Shown here: piece after piece, positions 23,201-34,112 of the stretch | Layout: the number at the start of each line of letters is the position of its first letter | Numbering within the stretch: the stretch's first letter is position 1 | From: Yponomeuta sedellus | Lineage: Eukaryota; Arthropoda; Insecta; Lepidoptera; Yponomeutidae | DNA length: 64,000 nt | NCBI GenBank assembly: GCA_934045075.1 | Contig: OW203725.1 | Location: 25,893,714-25,957,713 of the forward strand | Reading direction: 5' to 3' | Position numbers and translations under genes: made by a program | The notes under the pieces: generated by a model | What the model was told of the DNA's origin: nothing | The model's input: the letters and a program-made list of their open reading frames with translations, nothing else | The model's database searches: none

Positions 23201-26093
23201 AGTAATGAATATCTTACTACGTTTTATTTTAGGTCGTCGCGTATTCGGTTCCAACTCGGGAACCCTCGGCGCGCAAAACAGGGGGATGCATCACGGTCAC
23301 CCGTGCGAAACAGTGACGGCCACAGACACAAACCGTCGATACAAAAATCACTCGTTAACAATAGTAACTAGTTAAAAAACGCACTAGTTTATCGTGGGAC
23401 TTAAAACTGTGAAAGCGTTACATGCCACGCGACCAGTTGTAGTGAACGTAACGTGAAATGTCGATCGCGCCTGCTCACCGATGCTGAGGTACTGCTGCGA
23501 GGCGAGCTCGTAGCGCGGCCAGGCGGGCGCGTCGGGCGCGCGCGGCGCGGGCGCGCCCGTCTTGGCGAAGCTGGCCAGCAGCGCCACGGCGTGCTCGGCC
23601 ACGGCCACGTCGGCGCGCGAGTAGTTGCGCGCGCGCCCGCCCCAGCCGCCGCCCACCAGCGGCTGCCCCAGGAAGTACGCCTCGCTCTCCGCCGCCACGC
23701 TGCCCAGCCGCTGCGCGACACACCGACCGGTCGGGCTTCATTCATTTGTGTCTGTACTTATCACACTTTGCTCTAGAGTACACTAGCCTGTCCCAAAAAT
23801 TACAGCCCGGAGCTACCTAAATTCCCTCAACTAATATTTTTTGTTTCTTGTAAATAAAATAAAATATTCCTGGGGTTAATTTTAAGATATTCTTTGTAGC
23901 TCCGGGCTGTCGAATCTCTGACCGATCACTCGAGAGTACTCTTTGGGGCAGCCCTTTGTATACTTTGAGTCGGTCGCGCGCCCACCTGCGGGTAGTCGAG
24001 GTCTCGGCCCTGGTGCGCGAAGTGCGCGAAGTAGGTGGGCGCACCGCGGCGCGCGTGCAGCTGCGCCAGCCGCGCCGCGGGCGCCGCGCCCGCGCCGTCC
24101 GACAGCGCCTCCAGCGCCGCGTCGCGGATGTTGATGGGGTGCTGGATCGGCTTCTCCCAGTCCGTGTACTCGTTGCGCACCGCCGCGAAGATCTCGTTGC
24201 GGTGCCAGCGGAACACGTTGCGGACGAACGTACGCAGGATGCGGTTTCTGTGGCGGGCGGACGCTGATCGATACGAGTTCCACGGAAATAAATCGACGCA
24301 CGTTTACTATCTAGAAACCGCGAAGTCGACGCACCTGTGCTCTTCCTCGAAGCCGTGTCGGATCTCGTCGTCGGTGAAGTAGGGTGCGCTCTCGGCGCTG
24401 CAGACGACGAGGGCGAGCGCGACGTGCAGAAAAGTGGGGGAGGCGTGCAGCGCGCGCGCGGGCGCGCCAGGGGGGGATGGCGCCCAGGCGGCGAGGAAGC
24501 GCGCGCGCGGGGGGGAGGCGGCCAGCAGCGCGCGCAGCGGCGCGGCGCGCACGCAGGCCAGCAGCGCGGCGCCCTCCCCGCCCGCGCACCGCAGCGCCGC
24601 CGCCACGTGCCGCCGCGCGCCCCCCGCGTCCCGCGCCAGCCCCGCCGGCGCCAGCGCCGAGCCGCTCAGCAGCAGCACGCGTGACACCAGCCCTGCGCCC
24701 GCACACCGTGCTCGCCTCGTTTGTACCGAGTTCATAACTAGCAACTTAACACTTAATAACTACACTTCCTAACTATGCAATCGATTGTCTCGATCCCAAA
24801 CTAGGATACGTTGTGCTGAGGTTACCAGACGTGGCCTCTCCCTCAGTCTGAGTGAATTTCCATCACGAACATGTAAATTAATGTATACTGGAGCCATTAG
24901 TACATACCGAGTATCTACGGCTTCCAGTGAAATTGAACTTACAACCACCGTATTGGTAGTCAAGCCAGAACAAAGAGGCAGTCAAAGCTTATACAGTCTA
25001 TTTATTCTTACTTGTCCAATTTAGTAAACAAGATTTTAACCTTCAAATAAAAAGATGTACACAACACGGGAGGTAATAAAGAAAACTCTCGATCGCACAT
25101 TTACGTCCCTCGCTTGCAGCTCGGGCCTTTCTTTTTATTACCACCCTAATTGTGTTATGTACTATAATGGTTTTATTTACAATATTTTTGTAGTTTGCCT
25201 ACAATCACTATGGTATAACAGCGATGCCAGTCGCAGCTAAGTGAGTGGCGAGTCCCCCGTACCTTCAAGGTCGGGCAGCATGAGCAGCGCGCTGGCGTGC
25301 GCGGCGCGCTCCCCGCGCGCGGCCAGCGTGACGCGCGCCGGGTCGCCGCCGAACACCGCCGCGTTGCGCGCCGCCCAGCGCAGCGCCGCCGCCACGTCCA
25401 GCAGCCCCGCGCCGCCCGCAAGCGTCGCCGCCTCCCCCGCCGCGCCCGACGTCAGGAACCCTGCCGCCGTTCACGCTCGCGCTCAACACTTCACGGCCTC
25501 CACGATACCCCCCCCCCGCGTCGACGGTCCCTCGGCACTCACCCAGAAGGCCGACGCGGTAGCTCACGGTGAGCACGAGCAGGTGCGCGCGCGCCGCCAG
25601 CACGGCGCCGTCGGCCGCGCCCAGCCACACCAGCACGGCGTACGGCGCCTCCTCCCCCCGCGCGCCGCTACCGGGCACGTAGATGTTCAGCCGCAGGCAG
25701 TCCTCGGAGTGGGGGTCGGCGGGGGCGGCGGGGCAGGGCGCGGGCGCGGCGTCCGCCAGCCGCGTGCCGGGCCAGCGCGGCGCGGGGGGCGGGGGCGCCA
25801 GCCGCTCGGGCCGCCCCGCGTACGGCACGCCGAGGAACACCTCCACCGGCTCCAGCCGCCGCGACGCCGGCTCCACGATGATGCCGCGGATGGCCCCTGC
25901 ACACGCCCGCGAGTTAGCTCGCGCCGCTCGCCGGTCGCGCGGCCCGGCGCGCTACGGACTAGGTACCTTGCTCTGTGTGCACGATGCGCGAACTGTAGCG
26001 CGGCGGTGCGCCGCCCGCCCCCCGCGCCCCCCGCACCGCCAGCGCCGCCATCGCCAGCAGCAGCACCAGCGTCGCGCAACCAGCGCGCGCCAT
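17287..26093 (-). CDS. Neuroligin-like synaptic adhesion protein, nine coding exons
   Basis: Exons in transcript order: 26093-25967, 25896-25543, 25460-25263, 24692-24335, 24247-23986, 23710-23479, 22541-22404, 20292-20097 and 17560-17287. All introns are GT..AG, all phases fit, and the total is 2,139 nt (712 residues). Neuroligins are postsynaptic membrane proteins that bind neurexins. Visible parts are a signal peptide (residues 1-21), the start block SSRIVHTEQGAIRGIIVEP, EPVEVFLGVPYA, SEDCLRLNIYVPG, the esterase-like core, NEYTDWEKPIQHPINIRD (diagnostic for the family), VRSHYRGHKLALW, an acidic linker (about 557-600), one membrane segment (about 624-650) and a tail ending EISV. The nucleophile Ser position reads GER, so it is catalytically dead, as expected. 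It is shorter than usual insect neuroligins (about 800 or more residues) and unusually Ala/Arg/Pro-rich. The start is the second of two nearby ATGs, because only that frame gives a signal peptide. Further 5' exons are possible. Confidence 0.88.
18084..18161. repeat. Paired 22-bp imperfect palindromes
   Basis: The run agtgtacatacgtctgtaca(ct) at 18,084-18,105 recurs as its reverse complement at 18,140-18,161. Each copy is itself nearly palindromic. They lie in the large last intron of the neuroligin-like gene. The structure may be a foldback remnant or a site pair; neither is shown. Confidence 0.7.
18162..19471. other. Intron sequence with possible plus-strand leader exon
   Basis: Within the neuroligin last intron, 18,340-18,793 looks like a leader that ends in a fair splice donor (taagcag|gtgaga). 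No ATG-started protein frame and no partner exon were found, so this is only a weak possibility. Confidence 0.2.
19472..19511 (+). repeat. 40-bp SINE tail insertion with 11-bp target duplication
   Basis: Only the family tail is present (ccttagcacgggttagtgc plus an A/T-rich end). It is flanked by ttaagaaatat on each side (19,461-19,471 and 19,512-19,522). This severely 5'-truncated insertion shows that the family moves by target-primed reverse transcription. Confidence 0.8.
21170..21290. repeat. Short hairpin-forming repeat in intron
   Basis: The left arm ttgaaaattacagccgaggc and the right arm gcagaggctgtaattttcaa are near-perfect inverted copies about 60 bp apart. It lies in an intron of the neuroligin-like gene and is probably a MITE. 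Confidence 0.6.
21775..21912 (-). repeat. Intronic MITE-like repeat, copy 1
   Basis: Starts near agggtggtaata, contains gcgagggacgtaaat, and ends with acctcccgtgttgtgtac. An inverted copy lies at 25,047-25,160 in another intron of the same gene, so the pre-mRNA could pair between them. Confidence 0.65.
22029..22290 (+). repeat. tRNA-derived SINE, second family
   Basis: The tRNA-like head has the A-box text gtggtagcggagcggtgta and the B box gggttcgaacccc. It is followed by atgtatcaatgacttcg and the block gaaggaaaacatcgtaagga, which is widespread in moth SINEs. Related pieces are at 29,840-29,990 and 35,629-35,730. Confidence 0.7.
23801..23910. repeat. MITE-like hairpin between neuroligin exons
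   Basis: The arms acagcccggagctac (23,802-23,816) and gtagctccgggctgt (23,896-23,910) are perfect inverted copies around an AT-rich centre. It lies in the intron between exons 5 and 6 of the neuroligin-like gene. Confidence 0.75.
25047..25160 (+). repeat. Intronic MITE-like repeat, copy 2
   Basis: Inverted relative to 21,775-21,912. It begins gatgtacacaacacgggagg and ends ttattaccaccctaattgtg. Confidence 0.65.
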
Positions 26094-28975
26094 GCGCCAT
26101 CCCGCGCGCTAGCCTGGGGACAGAAGCTCCGCTGTGATTACGGACCACCCCCACTGGCTGCTCGTACACTAATAGATAATTGTTATATTTCACTCAATGT
26201 ATATTCAAGTAGCTGGTAATGTAACGAGACGATGCAGAAAAATATAGTTTGTGGTGTTAGAAACATTGAAACCGAACCGATCGATTTGAAAGTTGTGGTA
26301 GTAAGTTGAGACGTGTCGTGTGGCGTGTCACCCCTGTATTTGTGGTCCCGGCCCATCCTCTACATAGAGGTGGTCACAAGAAACAGCCGAAATGTTTTTG
26401 CCGCCGCCGCCGCCGCCCCGGGGGAGACAAATAGCCGCGCGTCAGCCGCAGCCTTCGGGAGACACGGGTGCGGGCCGCGCGGGTCGCCGCTCCTCCATTA
26501 ATATACCAGTGTATGCATTGTGATAATTGATAGATAAGTTGAGCATTTGCTGAACCAGGAAAGTGTTTTAAACCTACATCAGAAATAATAGACGGTTTTT
26601 TGTAGAAATTGCCAAACAATTCCGGGTATTCAAATGAGCTCAGCCGGAATCCTATCATTACACATTTCGTTCGGAACGGATCCCAACCCATATTTTGGTA
26701 TTCGCTCGCAACCTGAAATTACCTGTCCCCGTAGAAATATGAGCTCGATTTACATACAGATGGACCGATCCCGCCGACGTCTGTCATCATCATGCACGCA
26801 CCTAGACATTACGGGCAGTCGCCTGCCTCACCTGCCTTCATACACGTCCTGCTTGTTTCCCGCTTATCTCTGACTGATAACTTTTTTACATGATACGACA
26901 GATACGTTACTAGTTCATTAGTTTATTCAAAAATGTTTGTTAAACGTTCGACTGGCAGTGCCGCCGTACTTTGATTTGTACATATAACTTCAGTTCATGT
27001 TTGAGAGGTCCTCGGTCCTCCACTGCTGGTTATCACATCACAGACCGTGATCATGACAAGTGAATGTATTGTGTAGATGTTATTACTATTAATATAATCA
27101 GTTAGTGATAGTAATACGTAGTACGTATGGGCAGTGATCTCAGTAGTAGGGTGCGGCTTTTTCCCGCTCACCCACTGCTGTTTATGCAGACAATATACAA
27201 GTCTCTTAGACTGAGCACATAAAAAAATATTTATTGCGATCGGACGAGCGTCATAAAGCGGACCTTTCAGTTTATCTCCGAGCTGACGGGACGCCCTCTC
27301 GGCGGATAGCGCCCTACTGCCCTCCGCCATCTATAGGTATAGCCAACCTCGCCGTTATTAATTCATTCGCATTATCTTTTACCGTTCCGTCGCTGCCACG
27401 AACCGGAAGTGGAAATGATTGTGTCTTTATTTGGTTATATTCCGCAGCGTCGGCAGTGAGCCCGCGACGCGACTGTTGACTCGCCCGCGGGCGCTGCCGC
27501 CGTCGCTGCGGACAGACGGTATATATAACTCATTCACCTGCGCTGTTTATTTTAACCGTTTCGAAGTGAGCGCAAACAGCAGCTATACCGCCAGCCGCCT
27601 CGAGCGAGCCCCTTCTGCTTATTTTTGCTATCGCACTGATTAGCTGCCTGCAATGGAGAATTTGCACAAAATATGTTTTAACGTCAAATCAGACGCCCAT
27701 GCGACCATTGCCTTTTATAAGATAACCTGTCGAAAAGTTTCTAGGTGGTAGAAAAACGCGCCGTACTAGTTCTTCTTTCGAATTTTCGACACAATTTCTA
27801 CAGGCGGCTCCGTCCTATTCCCGGAATATGGTCGAGAAACTTCCCAATTGACCAGTGAAATGGATAATTATCGCTTTCTGAGTGAGCTAGGTCCTTGACA
27901 TCAATTATTGATTAGGACTGATATTGATACCTCTCGACTACTAGCAGGTATTTAGAGTGATAGAACATTCATTGCAAACGAGCTGAGTGCACATGCGGGG
28001 TATACCGCTTAACTATATCTATATCTGACAGGTTCATAGGCAAAAGTGAACTAGAAGTGGGCGCAGCTTTCTCAGCAGGTAAATTGCAAGTCGGTCTTAC
28101 AGAGACTGCGACTGGGCGGAACTTTGCGGCGCGGCGGAAACTTATTACTGGGAGCTGGGACAATACGATGTACGGGCGACTCTACAACTGTCATTGTACC
28201 TCGAGCAAACACATCGCTGACAGCCTGTGGTCGCTGATTGGACAGGTGAGGTTAAACCGCATTGTCTATTAACGTCACCTACTTTTTTTCTTTATTTTCT
28301 TTGTTATTTATTAATATTTAACTTCTCAACATTGACTCTGTTTTGGATAATTAGCGATCGTCATTACTCTGCAGCGTTCCGGGAAGGGTAAATAGGAATG
28401 CGTTAAGTTAATCTGTTGCTATAGGACAATATGGAGACTTTTTTTTTTAATTCACACACTAATAATACAATTTAACAAAAATATCTTTGTTTTTGTTAAA
28501 AAAAAAAATTATATTAAATTAATTATTATTTTCTCTTTCGGTTCGACTGTTTGTCGATTACGTTCGTAATCAAATCATCAACACATGACCTTGATCAATC
28601 ACAAATAGGAACAAAAAATATTTTTGCTACTTGTAGTTATTTCATAATCACGTCTTTAAGAGTCGGTTTGTATTGGAGTACATGCTCGTACTTTTAACTG
28701 CAAAGATGAGTTTGTAATAGTATGTCCGGAGTCCGGCGCGAGTCCCTAGAACTTGTCTTATTTGTTTCTGGTTTTGATGCAATGTTAGCTACATCTTACC
28801 AACTTCCGACTTTAAGACAGACGGAATTACCTACCCATGAGAAATGTTATAATAATAATAATATAACGTTTATTTCAGACTGTATGTACTTTATGTTATG
28901 TACACACGGTACAATTTTTATAGGGTAGAAGGATGAAACTTACAGGTTTCTTTTTTCTGCTGCTTCACCCTACAG
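26094..28975. other. Upstream region of the neuroligin-like gene and intergenic sequence
   Basis: The first 400 bases probably include leader and promoter sequence for the minus-strand gene. GC-rich patches are at 26,395-26,510 (with a run of ccg) and 27,230-27,640. A tatataa at 27,521-27,527 in GC-rich context could be a core promoter on the plus strand. No coding exon is supported. Confidence 0.35.
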
Positions 28976-29077
28976 CTGGAGCGGCAGAACAACGCTCTAA
29001 CGCTGTCCAAGTTTGACAAGAGCCTGCAACTTGCAGCTCTAGAGGCGTGCCGCGACTCAAAAGCAAGCCATCTATAA
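28976..29077 (+). CDS. Possible orphan terminal exon (33 codons)
   Basis: A strong 3' splice site (pyrimidine-rich, ending caccctacag) is followed by 33 open codons and a TAA. The text starts LERQNNALTLSKFDKS and continues with LQLAALEACRDSK, a well-balanced, helix-like composition unlike the AT-rich surroundings. No upstream exon with matching phase was found. It could be the last exon of a plus-strand gene whose other exons lie elsewhere, or a retroposed or decayed fragment. The protein family is not recognised. Confidence 0.35.
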   Translation: MERQNNALTLSKFDKSLQLAALEACRDSKASHL

Positions 29078-29394
29078 ATTATAGACTTCCTTTACAGAAT
29101 TCTACAATCAACAATCCCTTCTTGCAAATCTATACCGACGTAGATATTTTCAACGTTTTCAAGCGAAAATCGGTGGACAAGCCAGTAGTTATCTCTTATA
29201 GTTCATTATCTTGATGCGGTGAATGCGATTGGCTGCATTTAATCACACTGAGTGGTAGTAAACAAATCGGCCACCGCGAGTCGATTGTTCGCCAGTCGAT
29301 GTTCACTGACCTACACACATAACGCGATAATCTCCCGACATGCATTTATGTCGTTAATTGAATTCCTCCCGTAATTTTATTCTAATCGAACCAC
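29078..29394. other. Non-coding spacer
   Basis: AT-rich sequence; nothing recognised. Confidence 0.4.
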
Positions 29395-29757
29395 GTGCAC
29401 TGGGCGATTCAAACAGCTGAAATGAAGATGCTGAGGTGGACGTGCGGTGTAACGAGGCTCGATAAAATACGAAATGAATACGTGCGAGGGAGCCTTGGAG
29501 GACGTCACATCGCCGATAAACTGCAAGAGAGTAGGCTGAGATTGTTTGGGCATGTGAAACGAAAGCCTCCTGGCTACATAGGAAACGAAGAGCTACGTTT
29601 GTCAAATCCGGGGCGGAGATCCGGAGGAAGACCGAAAACCAGATGGTGGATGGATGTAGTGACAAAAGGTCTCACAGAATGCAGAGCCTTAAACGAGGTC
29701 ATGAATAGGGCGAAGTGGAGAGAGAAAATAAGGAAAGCTGACCCCACCACCATGTAG
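29395..29757 (+). pseudogene. C-terminal part of a non-LTR retrotransposon ORF2
   Basis: The 120 codons to the TAG at 29,755 give the classic end of RTE-like LINE polyproteins: MKMLRWTCGVTRLDKIRNEY, then RLRLFGHVKRKP, then RRSGGRPKTRWWMDVV and a KWREKIRKADP end. The frame is intact here, but the catalytic palm is missing, so the insertion is 5'-truncated. A SINE abuts it on the right at about 29,840. Confidence 0.8.
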
Positions 29758-29839
29758 AACTAAACCTGGGAAGAGAGAGGGAACCACGAGAACGCGGCGC
29801 CGCGATCATCGCAGACATGGACTACTATAATGATAACTT

Positions 29840-29990
29840 ACATAAATTCACTGCATGTATCAATGAATTTGTATTTTTCAAAGTATGTACGTAACATTTG
29901 CGAATTTGTGTCTGTTACACAAATTCGCAAATGTTACGTACATACATCATAGGTTAAGGAAAACATCGTGAGAAAACCTGATTGGTTGGC
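29840..29990 (+). repeat. SINE fragment carrying a perfect 28-bp hairpin
   Basis: It has the second-family SINE blocks (gcatgtatcaatgaatttg, then ggaaaacatcgtgag). In between, 29,884-29,911 and 29,917-29,944 are exact inverted copies of 28 bp with a 5-base loop (ctgtt). Confidence 0.75.
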
Positions 29991-32900
29991 TCCGCAGCGT
30001 ATCGACTGGTCTTTCCTTTAAGCTATTCCGACGTAAGCTGTCAGAATGGTACAGGTGCTGAGCGAGCCTACAATGTCACCCATTTATTCAACAACATCAT
30101 TATGCAGATGGAAAGACCAAAGTCTTCGTATATGTTGCATAATATTTACTCTTCTGTTTCTGCTTTTACTAGGGAAATATATTATTATTGGGCAGTATTA
30201 GTTCCTAGTGTATTTAGGAAGCCGCTAGCTATGGCAATCGGTCGTCCCGGCGCGGCGGCAGCGCTGCGCGTTAGCTAGTGAACAATATCCAGCTGGCGCT
30301 GGCTGTGGGGCGGCGGCGGCGTGTAATATGTTTGCGGAGCGCGGATCCGTTATTATCGAAGTGTCGCGCGCGTCGCTGCCGAGCCGGCGAGCCGGCGAGA
30401 GAACGAGACGGCGAGACGGGCGGCTCGCGCGCGCGACTGAAACGGACGGCTAATGACTCTGAACCACCGAAGGCTCTGAATGCTAATACAAATTGGGCTT
30501 CATATGTTAACGTAACTTTATTTACCCACACATCCGCTTTGACAGATTCTTGGAAGTAAATATTACGTAAAATATCTAATCATTCTGAAGACAAATTAAA
30601 ACCCGTATTCGGCAGCCCCGCATCTTTGAAATGCGATCAAAGTGTAATATAAATTGGGGAAAGCTCAGTGTATCGACGTGTACATAGGTATAGTCACGGT
30701 GATTGCGAATGATCGCATTCGAAGCCAATATGCCTACTTCGATTGAAATGGTATCTAAAATGCACATACGAGTATATGTACAGTACTACACATCATAAAA
30801 GTCCCTTTCGGGAATCTAGGTTGGCGCAGACTAGGAAGAAGTCTAACGAAAGTACCCGAGGCTATAAGTACATTCAACATGATCTTTAACCTATACGGTT
30901 AAGGTGCAGAATTGATTGCCGCAGTAGCGCTACCTATTTCGCTCACGCTAATATTGCCAAACTAATAGTCACCTGCATCGATGACGTTGAATCAACCAAT
31001 AGCAACAAGGCGCGCGGCCTGTAATAAAACGAAACTATCTGATTGGTCGATCAACTTGCCGCACATCCAAAAATCTGCGCAGATACATCCGCGAGACTTA
31101 TTTCTTGTGTAGCACTGTACCTACATATCGTGTGTCATAAAGGTAAAAGTCAATAATTACCTAAATGTCTCGGAGTTTTCGGTAAAATATTAAAAAGTAG
31201 GAAACAACAAATAGCGAAGAGAAAGATAAAACGATCCCGACTTAAGAGGAATCAGAAAAAGACTATTATGTGGTTGCTGCAAACGCTGAGGAGGTTTTTT
31301 TACTAAACAAACTGACAGACTTAATTACAGATTGCGCTGTTGTTACACAAATAATTTCAAAAGCGACTTTCTCTTAACAAAAAATAAATATAGAACAAAA
31401 AATAAGTTGTGAATAACTTCGCTGACAGTGACGTTTGTTACCGGCTCTTACACCTATAATCCTTCATTAATAATCTTTCCACACGTTATGGCACACTGGC
31501 AGAGCGGCGCGGTGAGGCCGGCGCCGTGCCACCGGGCGCCAGGTCCGGCGGCTCGGTTGCTAGTTCTTTGCTACGCGAGACTACGACCAAGAGCAATCAG
31601 TGAGAGGTCACTGCATGCCAGTTGCATTATTTTATTATTAACCTGTATTATTTTAGACCGGTGCAGTCTCTTGCTTAATAGAATAGCTAAGTTACCAAAA
31701 CATACATACCACCACATACTCGTATTTGTGGGATGATATCTTTGTATCCGATGATAAAATGTTGCAATGGAATTATCTGGTCCACTAGTCGATATTCTAT
31801 TGCCAGATATGCAAAGAAGTTTATGTAATTATCTAGATGCGAGATAAAGTCCTAAAATCACAATGGACACGACCACGACTGAGAGGTTTTATTGCCTTTT
31901 TTTGCAAAAACGTCTCGTAAAACAATCTGTGATTTTTTTATTGGTGGTGCTAGTGAACCTCGTGGAGGGACTCCAGAAATGGATAATGAAATATAGCTTG
32001 AGAGGCAAGTTGATTTATTCAGGCCGAGAGTAGGGGCTGGTCGTGAGGCTGCGGCGCGGCCGCGCTTTATGATACGGCGAGGCGAGAAATCAGCGCACGT
32101 CGTCGGCCACATCAACGTAAACACCTCGCTTTATATTCACGCCACTTACATTTCATAAATTTCAGAGTAGACCCGATACAAACTTGTGACCTCAATCATA
32201 CTTTACACGAGGCGCCGCGCCGACACTAGCCTGCACCCCGAGACTGCCATTATTTAAATTAACTTCCTCTTGAGAATATTTACTGCCGTCAATAAGGTTA
32301 CCCTTACGGGCGCTATAACACAGATTCAAACTAAATTGCTATCAAAATTCATTATTCGCAAATACCGCGGCCGCAATACCCGTGCCGCCGCCAAGAGCCG
32401 CTCCGTGGATTTAATGGATTAATATGCAAATTGCGACTCAGCCGGAGCCCTGCGCGCCGCGCCCGCTCAGACATCATGTGGCTCCGCGGCCGAGCCGGAC
32501 TTCACAACACTACTGACTAGTCTCGGAGTATTGGGCGCCAGTGTCCTACACACAGAGTTTTGCAATATAATTACATGAATATAACAATAGCTGTTATTTT
32601 GCTTGAATCTAAAAAAAAACTATTATAGAATAAGAAAATTTTATTGCAGAAAATTAAAGTGTTACAAATTGTATCCTGGCTCCCAAACTAGAATTTCCTG
32701 TGAAATGAGAAAAGCCAAGTTTATGAACTACGAGTGCTTAAACTCTTCGTACTAACAACCACTAACATATGCTGTGTAGAGACTCGCCGCCAGCCCTTCA
32801 GTGGGTGCGACGGAGAGTCGACTTTGAGTTCGAAGCAAATAATACTGAAGAGTAATCTGTTGTTATGGTGGGTCGATGGCCACTACTGCAATGTGTTCTA

Positions 32901-33137
32901 ATCACCCTTAACAAAACCCTCAGTTGTTCCTTTTCAGTTGGTGGCCTCAATGGTAATTTTTTTTTTATACTTGCAGCGTATTTGTAAAGACTGCCACACT
33001 GCATACAAATGAGCGAGTACCTACACCGTAAATTAAACTGTTATAGAGTCAATTGTGGTTGTCAACAACATTACATTTACTTACTATTTTATAATGTTAT
33101 ACCATTAACAAAACAAATGAAGTCTAACCTTTTTTTT
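29991..33137. other. Long non-coding stretch with a GC-rich island
   Basis: A CpG-rich island covers 30,240-30,460, and smaller GC patches lie at 31,500-31,560, 32,040-32,070 and 32,440-32,500. They may mark promoters of genes outside the window, but no exon can be supported. The rest is AT-rich. Confidence 0.4.
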
Positions 33138-33392
33138 TATTGCACTTACCCTTTCTAAGGACATTTTTTTTTAAAACCTATTACAGGCTAAACATTTCAA
33201 CGGGCGACTTACCGGCATCAGTGAAATTTCTGTTCGTAATACAGAGAGTATTGTAAAGAGGTTCGAAATTCGCTGATGCCGGTAAGTCGTCCATTAGCTC
33301 AGTTGGGAGAGCGCTGGCACGGTTAGCCATAGGTCGCGGGTTCGAGACCTGGCAAGGGTTAAATTTATAGCCTCTAAATAGGTTGTTATTAT
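33138..33392 (+). repeat. Foldback tRNA-like SINE
   Basis: The left arm is an inverted tail (tgcacttaccctttctaagg, then aaaacctattacaggc) that runs on into an inverted cgacttaccggcatcagtga. A head, a tRNA-like body with A and B boxes (33,290-33,355) and the sense tail gcctctaaatagg follow. The tRNA-like body is missing from the left arm. Confidence 0.65.
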
Positions 33393-33798
33393 TGTTATTA
33401 AATTTATTTATTCATAAGAAAACAGGAAAAACCATAATTCCATCGTTTACCAAACTCCTAATGCAGTTAAAACAAGTAAAGATTTTCAAAGGCCCCTTAA
33501 CCAGATTTACGTAAAAAATTCAAAAGAAACATTAAACCAAACATAGCTACCTCCTAGAACTTCTCTAGATCCCTTCTTAGCTGTAAACGTTAAGAAAAAG
33601 TAAATAAAGAATTCATTAGTCAGCCTGCGTAAGCCCAGATAATCGCCGCGGTTAGACGACGGGGCTATTTTGCTGGTCCAGCTGAGGCGCCCTTTAAGGC
33701 GCTACGAGTACCCGGTACTAACTAGCGCCAACAATAGAAAAAAAAACATTCTTCCTTTATAACCCGTCTTTGGAAAAAGTGAGCATCACACATCTTAA

Positions 33799-34112
33799 TG
33801 AATGAAGCGCTCGTGGCCTATAGTCGAACAAAGTGACTGGCATCATCACTTGAGTTAAGCAACAACAGGCGCGGTCAGGTGCAGGATGGGTGACTGTCCC
33901 GTGACTGCCGCTACTGGCATTTTGACGAGCGCTTCTGTGCTTCGCAAGGCACGTTAAGCCGCTGGTGCCGGCTGTCATATGCTGGCAGCCGTTAAGGCAT
34001 GCACCTTATGGGCGACTTGATAACTTCTGACCATAAGGCCCCAATGCCTAACCTTCCTGCGATGCAGGAAGAGACCCGTGCCTCAGTAGTGGGGACATAC
34101 AAGGGTTGATAT
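33799..34112 (+). repeat. 5S rRNA-related SINE, copy 2
   Basis: Same order of blocks as the copy at 40,691: gaagcgctcgtggccta, gagttaagcaacaacagg, cgcggtcaggtgcagg, then atgggtgac. It ends with the palindrome cttcctgcgatgcaggaag and agtggggacatac. Confidence 0.65.

Noticed and set aside
30278..30559. Arg-rich frames over the GC island
   Set aside because: Composition-driven frames on both strands, no splice support.
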